From positions 1 to 35,622 of the forward strand of contig SOKC01000123.1 in the NCBI GenBank assembly GCA_004376325.1: a stretch of DNA of 35,622 nt, read 5' to 3'. Shown here piece by piece: positions 25,990-34,008 of this stretch (position 1 is its first letter; every line of letters begins with the position of its first letter). Source of the DNA: Actinomycetota bacterium. Lineage in GTDB: Bacteria; Actinomycetota; Humimicrobiia; Humimicrobiales; Humimicrobiaceae. The position numbers and the translations under genes were made by a program. The notes beneath the pieces were generated by a model that worked only from the letters and a program-made list of their open reading frames with translations, searched no databases and was not told the origin of the DNA.

Positions 25990-27024
25990 TTGCCAGCACT
26001 AACTAAGAATAAAAAACTTATAATCAGACTTTTAATAAGCATTACAATTACCGTTTTCTTCATTTATTTTATTGTCAAAAATTTAAATATAAATGATTTT
26101 AAAAACCTTATTAACAACATAAATATCTACTTTATATTAATTGCTTTAAGTATACACACAATATGTTACCTTGTAAGAAGTTTAAGAATTTTAGTTTTAC
26201 TTAAAATCAAATTTTCTGAATTTAATAATATTTTCTTTACAGTCTCAAGACATTATATTTTAAATAAAATCCTTCCTGTAAGAATAGGAGAATTATCTCT
26301 TGTATACTTTCTTAAAAATGAACAAGAAATATCTTATACTAAAGGTTTGGGAGCATTACTTTACTTAAGAATTTTAGATTTACTAGCTGTGCCCTTATTT
26401 TTTATTGTAGCTTTTTCAATCAACTTTTCATCCTTTTCTAACTCAAATAACATAATTATATTACTTATCTTCTTAATTCTCTTTATAATGCTATTTTTTG
26501 TTTTTATTTTCTTAGGTAAGATTTTAAACTTAATTTTAAAATTTCTAAAATTATTACCAAAAAAAATAAAGTGGCTTGAAAAAAATATTTATTTTAAATT
26601 TTTAGAAAAATATAAAAATTTAGCTGATGAAATCAACAAATTTATTAAACTCAAAACAAATATAAAAGTAATTATTCTAACAATATTAAATAGATTATTA
26701 AACTCCCTGGTAGCATACACTATCTTTTTTGGATTTGGAATAAGTATAGGATTTATTAATTTTATAATAGGCTCTACCCTATCCATACTAACCGAAGCAT
26801 TACCAGTTAGTGGAATTGGTAGTTTTGGCACTTTTGAAGCTGGTTGGACACTAGGATTTGTATTAATCGGTTATAACCAGAAGCTTTCATTATTAACAGG
26901 ATTTGGAGTAAACATAATATTTTTTATTTTTACCATATTCCTATTAATTATTAGCTTCTTCTTATCTAAATATAGGGAAATTATTACAAGAAAGTTTCTA
27001 AAATTGGTCAAAGGTAATAGTTGA
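25990..27024 (+). CDS. LPG_synthase_TM/UPF0104 family membrane protein (flippase-like)
   Basis: A 344-residue polytopic protein. The conserved loops SRHYILNKILPVRIGELSLVYFLK and LTEALPVSGIGSFGTFEAGWTLGF place it in the same subfamily as the 9159 gene, and in a different one from 11091 and 29149. It starts at TTG 25990 with no clear Shine-Dalgarno, 12 bases after DUF2304, so translation may be coupled. As the third gene of a GT2 - DUF2304 - UPF0104 set it could flip the polyprenyl-phospho-sugar made by the GT2; this is an inference from order and family. Its last bases (TTGA) overlap the longest form of the next ORF. The gene is very AT-rich (two sampled 60-base lines have 9 and 12 G/C). Confidence 0.8.
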   Translation: MPALTKNKKLIIRLLISITITVFFIYFIVKNLNINDFKNLINNINIYFILIALSIHTICYLVRSLRILVLLKIKFSEFNNIFFTVSRHYILNKILPVRIGELSLVYFLKNEQEISYTKGLGALLYLRILDLLAVPLFFIVAFSINFSSFSNSNNIIILLIFLILFIMLFFVFIFLGKILNLILKFLKLLPKKIKWLEKNIYFKFLEKYKNLADEINKFIKLKTNIKVIILTILNRLLNSLVAYTIFFGFGISIGFINFIIGSTLSILTEALPVSGIGSFGTFEAGWTLGFVLIGYNQKLSLLTGFGVNIIFFIFTIFLLIISFFLSKYREIITRKFLKLVKGNS

Positions 27025-27057
27025 TTATAGATGATGGTAGTTCAGATAACACAGGTA
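27011..27057 (+). pseudogene. GT2 active-site relic at a recombination junction
   Basis: Upstream of the DUF11-like gene, in frame with it, lies IIDDGSSDNTG, which is the GT2 nucleotide-binding signature. One base upstream in another frame the codons read KVIV, so deleting a single g would give KVIVIIDDGSSDNTG. The string tatagatgatgg also occurs in the full GT2 gene at about 25038. A chance match of this quality is unlikely. It looks like a leftover of a GT2 gene lost at this junction. Confidence 0.45.
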
Positions 27058-28889
27058 TGAGTGGTATTAGTAAATTTTTAAAATATAATAAAAGATGGAT
27101 TTATCTTGCAGTTATAATTGTTATTATAGCTGCTGCAGCATCATATTCTACATATTATTATTTTAAGGTTTACCTGACAAGGCCAAATTTTGATGATGAG
27201 TCATTTAATTTTATATCCAGTGATTCAAACGAATATGTAAAACCCGGGGAACAAATAACATATATAATAAATTATAAGAATACGGGAAACAGGGATGTAG
27301 ATAATCTGGAAATAGAGTCAAAGGTACCAGAACATGCAGTTTTTATATCATCAAACCATGATGAAATTTTAGAAAATACCAGTGGAGCATTAACTTTTAA
27401 AGTTGGTGATGTTGAAAAGGATAGAAAGGGTACAATAGCTTTTACAGTTGAAGTAAACAAACCACTGGATGATGGTACTTTGATTGTATTTGATGGAGCG
27501 AAATTTAATTATAAGATTGGCCAGGATACTTTTAATAGAGAGGTCAGTGAAGATTTAAGTAATAAAGTTGAAAGCAGTCCCGATCTAAATAACTTTGATT
27601 TAGAAGCTGTTGATATAAATGGCGGAGTATTAAGATTAGGTGACATAATACAATATAAACTGGTAGTGGAAAATACTGGCGATATGAACGCTGCTAATGT
27701 AGAAATCAAAAGTAATTTATCAAAAAATGTAACTATAGTTGAAAGTTCTATTACTGATTCAGGTGAGTATAAGAGTAGTAGTGTCTTATGGAATATTGAT
27801 AATTTAGAAATAAATAAACCTAAAACTTTTTCATTTAAAGTCATAGTAAATGATGATTTAACTTCTGAAGAACTTATTACTAATAGTAGTGCCTTAAAAT
27901 ATGGGTCTGATGTTGTCATTGAAAAATCAGTAGAAGAAAAACTGAGCCTTTTTACTGATTTAACTACGTCAGAGGCATTTTTATATGATGTAAATGGTGG
28001 GCATCTTTGGGCTGGTGAGACCATAAATGCAAAAATTGTCATTAGAAATACTGGTGAAAAAGCAGAAGAAAGTTATCGGCTTATTTGTCCTACACCAGGG
28101 GGAGCAACTTATATCAGCAGGTCAGGTACTGCTGAAGGAATTAGCTGGAGTGATGATATAAGAGGACTGATTTGGGACTTAAAGAATCTGGGAGTGGGGG
28201 AAGAAAAAGAAATAATTTTTAATATGAAGGTAAATGAAAGTTTGGTTAATTCAGGTGGGGTAATAACTACCGATTTTAAGATTGAAAGCAGTAGTGGAGA
28301 AATAGAAATACCGTCCAAAAGTATAAATGTTAGAGGGCGTGTTAATATGACTATCGTAGCGATGGGTGATTCTTTAATAACCAAGTCTAATTGGGTGCAA
28401 ACGTTTGATGAACTTCTGGAAGCTAATTATCCATATGCAGATTATAATACGATTGCAAGTGCAAAGGGTGGTGAAATGGCTCGTAACGGTTATGCAAGAT
28501 TTGACAGCACAGTTGCAGTTCATAATCCACAAATAATCATAATAGCTTATGGGACTAATGATGCTGGCGTTGGACTTTGGAATTTCAGAGACAATCTGGA
28601 AGGTATTGTGATTAAGTCAAAGAATTTAGGTGCGAGAGTGTTTATAAATCTTATTGGTCCTATTGACTGGCCGGGGAAAGAAGATTATCCTAAATATAAT
28701 GATGAGATTAGACAAATTGCTGCCAGAAATGGTGCTGTTGTTATAGATGTATTGACTCCTCTTTCACAAAACCCAGGGGGATATTTTGTTGATAGAATGC
28801 ATTACAGTTCCGCTGGTGCTTCAGTTGTAGCACATACAGTATTTAGTTATGTCTCTCAATATCTGGGTGATATTGGTCAGAGGCTGTAA
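27058..28889 (+). CDS. Membrane-anchored DUF11-like repeat protein with C-terminal SGNH hydrolase
   Basis: About 610 residues from ATG 27058 (MSGISKF). The tracked TTG start at 27021 would add a GT2-like peptide; it does have AAAGG six bases upstream, so the start is not certain. One N-terminal helix (WIYLAVIIVIIAAAASYSTYYYF) anchors the protein. Three repeats of about 120 residues follow, each opening with a DUF11-like phrase (VKPGEQITYIINYKNTGN; LRLGDIIQYKLVVENTGD; LWAGETINAKIVIRNTGE). The last 180 residues are an SGNH hydrolase: AMGDSLI, NTIASAKGGEM, IIAYGTNDAG and DRMHYSSAG. It probably acts outside, with the repeats as a stalk, on acylated glycan or peptidoglycan. Flanked by the relic GT2 and by a small membrane peptide. 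Confidence 0.82.
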
Positions 28890-28937
28890 TATTTTAAATG
28901 TTTGTTTTTTTATTATAAACATAGATAAGGTCAGAAT

Positions 28938-29099
28938 ATGATGTGGAAGATATGGATAATTAAATTTTTATATTATTTATTTTTTGGAATTATCTTTTTA
29001 ATAGCTGTTTTTATTTTCTTAGAAATAATGGATATTGGTTTTTATAAAGAATATTTTGGTGATTTTATTTATAATATGATTGATAAGTTAAATTTTTAA
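28938..29099 (+). CDS. 53-residue single-helix membrane peptide
   Basis: A short frame missing from the ORF track: MMWKIWIIKFLYYLFFGIIF, then a hydrophobic stretch to FIFLEIMD and a C-terminal amphipathic part ending IDKLNF, stop TAA at 29097-29099. AAGG at 28927-28930 is seven bases before the first ATG. It follows the SGNH protein by 48 bases and ends 49 bases before the convergent flippase-like gene. One membrane helix and a short acidic tail are all that can be seen; I do not recognise a family. Confidence 0.5.
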   Translation: MMWKIWIIKFLYYLFFGIIFLIAVFIFLEIMDIGFYKEYFGDFIYNMIDKLNF

Positions 29100-29148
29100 A
29101 TCTCTGGTTTTTTTCTTGAATATTCATTAGGGTAAGGATTCTTATATA

Positions 29149-30192
29149 TCATGATTTACTGTTAGATAGTTTTTTAGTGGTTGAATGTTTTATATAATTA
29201 GGCCTTACACTATACGTGATACCCCCAATTATTCCAATAAATATTAACATTAAAAATATTAACAGGGCGCATATGGCAGCTTGCTCACTACCTACTCCCA
29301 TTGCTGTTATAATAAAGACCAGAGTATTTTCTCTAATTCCTATTCCTCCAATTGAAATAGGGACCATAGCAATGATAGTCACCACTGGAACTATAAATAT
29401 AAAGGCGGTTAAATTCAAATTAATTCCTAAAGATTTCGCAGCGAGGAAATAATTTAATATAACTGCGAATTGGAGTAAAAAACTATATATCAATACCCTG
29501 ACAAGAACCCATTTAAATTTTTTAAAACTTAAAAAAGTAAAATAAATATTGGCTAATTTTTCTTTTACTTTCTTTAAAAATTTTATTTTATTTATTAGTT
29601 TATTTAACCGGAGTATGGAAGGATTTAGTATAAGAAATGCAATGATAATACATATTATAAAGAATATTATTACTGGAATTATAAAAGACCGATTTCCAAT
29701 TGCTGTAAATCCTAAAAATAGTGCTATGATAGCATAAGTTGAAGCACTTATAATACCTGAAAATCTTTCTACTATAATTATTGAGGCGGATGTCTCAATC
29801 GGTATATTAGCTTTTTTAGCTGCATCATAAGTTCTAAAAACATCTCCGCCTATACTTGTAGGTAGAAAATTATTAAAGAAAAAACCTATGAGAACTGTGA
29901 GAGTTAAGGTAGTGGTACCAAGTTTTACTTTTTGAGTTCCAAGTAAGGTGTTCCATCTGACAGCAGTAATCCATATGCCAAAAATATGTGTGGACAGAGA
30001 AAGTATTAGCAAAGGCTTATTTACAGATTTTATAATTTCAAGGGCACTTCTTATATCCTTAAACTGTGTTTTTACAAGAAAAACAATTAATGAAACACTA
30101 ATTATTATTCTAACCAGCAGGAGTATTAGTTTTTTATTTTCTCTGTAGAAGGATATAATTCTGTTTTTCATTTTTTTATTTATTATTCTCAA
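29149..30192 (-). CDS. LPG_synthase_TM/UPF0104 family membrane protein (flippase-like)
   Basis: A 347-residue polytopic protein with eight to nine helices. GFFFNNFLPTSIGGDVFRTYDAAKKANIPIETSASIIIVERFSG and MVPISIGGIGIRENTLVFIITAMGVGSEQA match the 11091 protein nearly segment for segment, so both belong to one subfamily. It is the last gene of the six-gene minus operon and begins with a TTG directly after the stop of the acyltransferase gene. An ATG at 30171 (MKNRIISF) is an alternative start without a clear Shine-Dalgarno. Proposed role: transbilayer movement of a lipid-linked glycan precursor, by family resemblance only. Confidence 0.8.
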   Translation of the reverse strand: MRIINKKMKNRIISFYRENKKLILLLVRIIISVSLIVFLVKTQFKDIRSALEIIKSVNKPLLILSLSTHIFGIWITAVRWNTLLGTQKVKLGTTTLTLTVLIGFFFNNFLPTSIGGDVFRTYDAAKKANIPIETSASIIIVERFSGIISASTYAIIALFLGFTAIGNRSFIIPVIIFFIICIIIAFLILNPSILRLNKLINKIKFLKKVKEKLANIYFTFLSFKKFKWVLVRVLIYSFLLQFAVILNYFLAAKSLGINLNLTAFIFIVPVVTIIAMVPISIGGIGIRENTLVFIITAMGVGSEQAAICALLIFLMLIFIGIIGGITYSVRPNYIKHSTTKKLSNSKS

Positions 30193-30936
30193 CTATTTTC
30201 TAGACCTTGCAACCCTGGCAGGAATTCCTGCTGCTATTGAGTGTGGAGGTATATCTTTAGATACCACCGATCCAGCTCCAATAATAGTTTCTTTCCCAAT
30301 GGTAGTATTATCAAATATTTTAGCACCTGCTCCAATCCAGCAGTTTTTTTCAATTTTTATACCATGTGAAGGTTTATTCTGTTCAGATATGGGAATGTCT
30401 GTTCTGGAATAATCATGCCCGCCTCCAATAATATAGACATAAGCAGCAATTAATGTATTCTCACCAACTGTCACTTTACTTCCAGAAAATATTTCACTAT
30501 TAAATCCTATATTTACATTTTTTTCGAGAATAATATCACCATTTTTACAGCTTAATATGCTATTTCTACCAATAAAAACTTGTTCTTTTATGTATATACC
30601 TTTATTATCCAGTCCTTTAGCATCCAGCACACAGTAGTCATCAATTACCACATCGCTTTCGATTGTTATCTTATAAGGATGTCTTAAGGTTATGGCTCTG
30701 CCGAAGATAACTCCTTTTCCAACTTTTTTAAGCAACAGAGGGTAGAAAAGATTTCTAAATAAAATACCTATTGCTCCTGGCATGTTTTGAAAAAGCATTG
30801 TTATTATCTCGTATTTCATTAAGCTGAGCATTCCTTTCTTACCCACAAATAAATCCATATACTTAGAAATTGTAGACTGATTTTTTGCAAAAAGATGCTT
30901 TTGTATTTTATCCTCATATCTCTCTATTTTAATCAT
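30193..30936 (-). CDS. Left-handed beta-helix (hexapeptide) acyltransferase
   Basis: A 247-residue protein. After about 75 residues of helix comes a run of hexapeptide turns (VIFGRAITLRHP, IESDVVIDDYCVLDA, IYIKEQVFIGRNS, IILEKNVNIGFNS, VTVGENTLIAAYVYIIGGGHDY) and the typical end IGAGAKIFDNTTIGKETIIGAGSVVSKDIPPHSIAAGIPARV. The His in GGGHDY is the expected catalytic residue of the LbH acetyltransferase (NodL/CysE-like) group. It would acylate a sugar of the surface glycan, the opposite of what the SGNH enzymes may do. GGAG abuts the ATG with no spacer, an unusual start region. It lies 52 bases after the SDR gene in the minus operon. Confidence 0.85.
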   Translation of the reverse strand: MIKIERYEDKIQKHLFAKNQSTISKYMDLFVGKKGMLSLMKYEIITMLFQNMPGAIGILFRNLFYPLLLKKVGKGVIFGRAITLRHPYKITIESDVVIDDYCVLDAKGLDNKGIYIKEQVFIGRNSILSCKNGDIILEKNVNIGFNSEIFSGSKVTVGENTLIAAYVYIIGGGHDYSRTDIPISEQNKPSHGIKIEKNCWIGAGAKIFDNTTIGKETIIGAGSVVSKDIPPHSIAAGIPARVARSRK

Positions 30937-30988
30937 CTCCTTTTTTATATCCTGTATTATTAAATGTTGTGATTAAGGTATTTTAATA

Positions 30989-31969
30989 TTATATATATCC
31001 ATTATCTATATACCATTTTGCGGTGAGATGTATACCTGTTTTTAAGTCAAATTCAGGCTTGTAACCTAAAACTCTTTTAGCTTTAGAAATATCAAAAGCT
31101 CTATTCTTTTTAAAAAAGGCAATTCTTCTGCGATATAAGGGAGGCTTCTTCCCGAAGGGTTTATAAATATATTCTATTATGGCAGATAAAATTTCTACAG
31201 GTATTAATGGTAAATGGATCTTTGGTAACTTAACATCAAATTCGTCTGCGATAATTTGAAATAATTCATTTAAAGTTGTATATCTTTCACCTCCTATAAT
31301 AAATACTTCTCCTATTGCCTCTTTTTTTTCTGATGCAAGGATGAAGCCTGAAACTAAATCTTTAATATATACCATATGATAAAGGGCATTGCCGCTGCCG
31401 ATCATATATAATTTTTTATGAGCTATCATTCTGAACATTTTAAGCAACCTTAAATCTCCAGGCCCATATATAGCACAGGGCCTGACAACAGAAGCGGGAA
31501 GTTTTTTATCTCTTACATATCTTAGCACCTCTTTTTCCGCTGCACACTTCGATTCTTGATAAACATCTCCCGGGCTATAGGGTGCTGTTTCATCGGCAGG
31601 TGGATTTTTAACCGAACTTACTACTCCAATAGTACTGCAGTACACAAATCTTGAAACTTCATACTTTAAGCAGGCGTTAATTATATTTCTTGTGCCTTTG
31701 AAATTTACATCCCAGTAGGCTTTTGCAGGAAGGTTTGCCTCTCTGTATGCTGCAGCAATATTGAATACCTTATCAGTGCCTTTGACAGCCCTGAATACAC
31801 TATCCTTGTCAGTGATATCTCCAATTATTACTTCGGCTCCAAGTTTTTTTAGATTATCAATTTTACTTGTAGGTCTTGCTAACACTCTAACATTTATATT
31901 CCGATCTAATAATTTTTTTACTAAATGCCCACCAGTAAATCCACTACCTCCAGTAACAAGAGCTTTCAT
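30989..31969 (-). CDS. NAD-dependent epimerase/dehydratase-like SDR
   Basis: A 326-residue extended SDR. GGSGFTGGHL (7-16) binds NAD(P), FNIAAAYREANLP and YCSTIGVVSSVKNPPADETAPYSPGD are typical of the dihydroflavonol-reductase and HpnA-like group, and YQESKCAAEKEV carries the catalytic Tyr and Lys. It resembles the sugar or isoprenoid-linked reductases found in glycan and hopanoid loci; the substrate is unknown. Length is normal. GGAG lies seven bases before the ATG. It follows the radical SAM gene by 15 bases, so it is probably co-transcribed with it and with the acyltransferase. Confidence 0.82.
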   Translation of the reverse strand: MKALVTGGSGFTGGHLVKKLLDRNINVRVLARPTSKIDNLKKLGAEVIIGDITDKDSVFRAVKGTDKVFNIAAAYREANLPAKAYWDVNFKGTRNIINACLKYEVSRFVYCSTIGVVSSVKNPPADETAPYSPGDVYQESKCAAEKEVLRYVRDKKLPASVVRPCAIYGPGDLRLLKMFRMIAHKKLYMIGSGNALYHMVYIKDLVSGFILASEKKEAIGEVFIIGGERYTTLNELFQIIADEFDVKLPKIHLPLIPVEILSAIIEYIYKPFGKKPPLYRRRIAFFKKNRAFDISKAKRVLGYKPEFDLKTGIHLTAKWYIDNGYI

Positions 31970-31984
31970 AATGATTCTCCATCG

Positions 31985-32986
31985 TTATTTTCTTAAATTA
32001 TCTTTCAAAAATATCCCTAAGTATTCTCTTGGGATTCCTATAAATGTTCTCCTCCTGATTCTATCACAATCTTTACATGGTATAATTTTATTCATTTTGC
32101 TAGTTTTAAATTTTTTTCTTATATCTTTTATTGTTTTATGATTGAAAATTTCCTTTATTGAATTTTTATTTAGATCTCCAAGTAAAATTTTTCCTAAGAA
32201 ATCCTGTGGGCATAAATAGACTTTTCCATTATAAAAAATAGTAAGTGAATACCAGGGAAATGTGCATGAAATTGTCCTTTTATTTTCTTCGTAATTTTTC
32301 CCCAGTTCTTTTAGTTTTAGAAAACCTCCCCAGTTATGGGGATGTCTTGTGACCAACTTATCTAATGGAAGATTACTGAATCTTTTTAAAAATTTCTTTT
32401 TTTGTTCCATAATTTCTTCCAGGGATAATTTATCGTCAAATTCCATAACTTGAATAATAGTGAAAGGTTTCTTTGATTTTAATTCTTTTTTTATTCTTAA
32501 GAAGTCAATTATATTATTTAAGCTTTTTTCATAACTTGCCCCAATTCTATTTTTCTCATAGGTCTTTTTGGTGTACCCATCAAAAGAAAATGAAATCAGA
32601 TCCAGACCTGATAATATTATTTTCTTGCTAAGTTCTGGATTAAGCAGTGTAGCGTTAGTATGGATTCTTGTCTTGATACCCCTGCTTTTGGCATAAGAAA
32701 TTATTGGTATAAGTTTTGGATGTAAGAGTGGCTCGCCTCTATGGAAAAGGTTAATATCATAAACATTACCTGCTGCTTCATTTATTATTTTTTTATATAA
32801 ATCAAAATCCATATCCCCCTTTAAGCTGGGAGGAATATCTTTATTTACACAGAGCCTGCATTTTAAATTACATCTGCTGGTAATTTCTACCCATAATCTT
32901 ACAGGCATGTAATTACAATTACTTTTTTTTAAGATATAATTTAAGTAGATTCTGGCAAGATTAAAGAAGTGACTTATTTTCTTCAT
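31985..32986 (-). CDS. Radical SAM protein with C-terminal SPASM-type domain
   Basis: A 333-residue protein. The radical SAM cluster motif is SRCNLKCRLC, with Cys39, Cys43 and Cys46 (C-x3-C-x2-C). NLFHRGEPLLHP corresponds to the GGEP-like SAM-binding loop, though with RGEP. The C-terminal half has CTFPWYSLTIFYNGKVYLCPQDF and IIPCKDCDR, the cysteine layout of a SPASM/twitch auxiliary-cluster domain. Such enzymes catalyse radical chemistry on peptides or sugars. No precursor peptide gene is visible nearby, so a sugar or lipid target is more likely here; this is inference. It is third in the minus operon, 14 bases after the GT2, with no clear Shine-Dalgarno. Confidence 0.83.
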   Translation of the reverse strand: MKKISHFFNLARIYLNYILKKSNCNYMPVRLWVEITSRCNLKCRLCVNKDIPPSLKGDMDFDLYKKIINEAAGNVYDINLFHRGEPLLHPKLIPIISYAKSRGIKTRIHTNATLLNPELSKKIILSGLDLISFSFDGYTKKTYEKNRIGASYEKSLNNIIDFLRIKKELKSKKPFTIIQVMEFDDKLSLEEIMEQKKKFLKRFSNLPLDKLVTRHPHNWGGFLKLKELGKNYEENKRTISCTFPWYSLTIFYNGKVYLCPQDFLGKILLGDLNKNSIKEIFNHKTIKDIRKKFKTSKMNKIIPCKDCDRIRRRTFIGIPREYLGIFLKDNLRK

Positions 32987-33000
32987 TTTACTTTTATTTT

Positions 33001-34008
33001 TTATGAGATTATATCTTTAATTACATAGGTTGGCTTCTCTTGAGCTTCGTGATAAATCCGCATGGTAATTTCTGCTAGCAGCCCCATAGTGATAAGCTGG
33101 ATACCTATAAAAATCATAAAGATTGAAAGTATAAAAAGCGGTCTATCAGCCAATCCTTGATTAAAAAATATTCTCATAATAATTAAGTAGGCAGTTATTA
33201 TAAAACCAACTGTACCGGAAAAGAGTCCAACCAGTCCAAATATCTGTATGGGTCTTTGTGAATAGCTTAAAAGAAATTTTATAGTGATTATATCAAGGAT
33301 AACCCTTATAGTTCTTGAAATTCCATATTTTGATTTGCCAAATTTTCTGCTGTGATGTGTTACCGGGATCTCAGCCACTTTTACTCCCATCCAGCTGGCT
33401 ACTGCTGGAATGTATCTGTGCATCTCTCCGTAAAGTTCTATATTTTTTACCACTTCTCTCTTGTAAGCCTTAAGTGTACAGCCATAGTCATGAAGATAAA
33501 CTCCAGTTAATTTTGATATAATTTTATTTGCAATAACTGAAGGAAATCTCCTGGTAATGGCTTTATCTTTTCTATTTTTTCTCCACCCACTTACTATATC
33601 GTAACCTTCATTTAATTTATTTAACATTACTGGAATATCCTGAGGATCATTCTGCAGGTCAGCATCAAGAGTAATAATTGCATCTCCTTTGGAATAATTA
33701 AACCCGGCACTTATTGCAGCAGTCTGGCCAAAATTTCTTCTAAATCTTATAATTTTGTAAGAGCTGTTTTTTTTGTGAATTTCCAGTAATTTATTATATG
33801 TCCCGTCAACACTCCCATCGTCAATAAAAATTACCTCATAATCTATGCCTAATTTTAAAAGTGATTTGTCTAATTCTTTATAGAGACGATCAACACTTTC
33901 CCTCTCGTTATATATTGGAATAACAATGGATAAATCTATTTTTTCTTTAGAATTATTATTAATGGTATTAGTATTATCAATTGAATTTGTTTTAATTCTA
34001 TTAGTCAT
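33001..34008 (-). CDS. GT2 with two C-terminal helices (GtrB/ArnC-like polyprenyl-phosphate glycosyltransferase)
   Basis: A 335-residue GT2. A short polar N-terminus (to about residue 24) precedes LSIVIPIYNERESVDRLY, VIFIDDGSVDGTY and LDADLQNDPQDIP (D-x-D at 115-117), with HHSRKFGKSKYG as the acceptor-loop signature of GtrB, ArnC and DpmS-type enzymes. Two C-terminal helices (IQIFGLVGLFSGTVGFIITAYLII; PLFILSIFMIFIGIQLITMGLLAEITMRIYHE) anchor it. It makes a polyprenyl-phosphate hexose or amino-sugar for outside glycosyltransferases. GGAAG lies eight bases before the ATG, and the gene overlaps the epimerase gene by eight bases, so translation is probably coupled. Confidence 0.9.
   Translation of the reverse strand: MTNRIKTNSIDNTNTINNNSKEKIDLSIVIPIYNERESVDRLYKELDKSLLKLGIDYEVIFIDDGSVDGTYNKLLEIHKKNSSYKIIRFRRNFGQTAAISAGFNYSKGDAIITLDADLQNDPQDIPVMLNKLNEGYDIVSGWRKNRKDKAITRRFPSVIANKIISKLTGVYLHDYGCTLKAYKREVVKNIELYGEMHRYIPAVASWMGVKVAEIPVTHHSRKFGKSKYGISRTIRVILDIITIKFLLSYSQRPIQIFGLVGLFSGTVGFIITAYLIIMRIFFNQGLADRPLFILSIFMIFIGIQLITMGLLAEITMRIYHEAQEKPTYVIKDIIS

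Noticed and set aside
27509-28042. 177-codon minus-strand ORF
   Set aside because: It lies fully inside the DUF11-SGNH gene on the other strand, is low-complexity in Ser and Leu, and has no motif. Shadow.
28897-28922. Possible terminator ATGTTT...AAACAT after the SGNH gene
   Set aside because: Only six paired bases, a 13-base loop containing the T-run, and no T-tract after the stem.
31761-32141. 126-codon plus-strand ORF
   Set aside because: Antisense to the SDR and radical SAM genes, both of which have clear motifs. Shadow.
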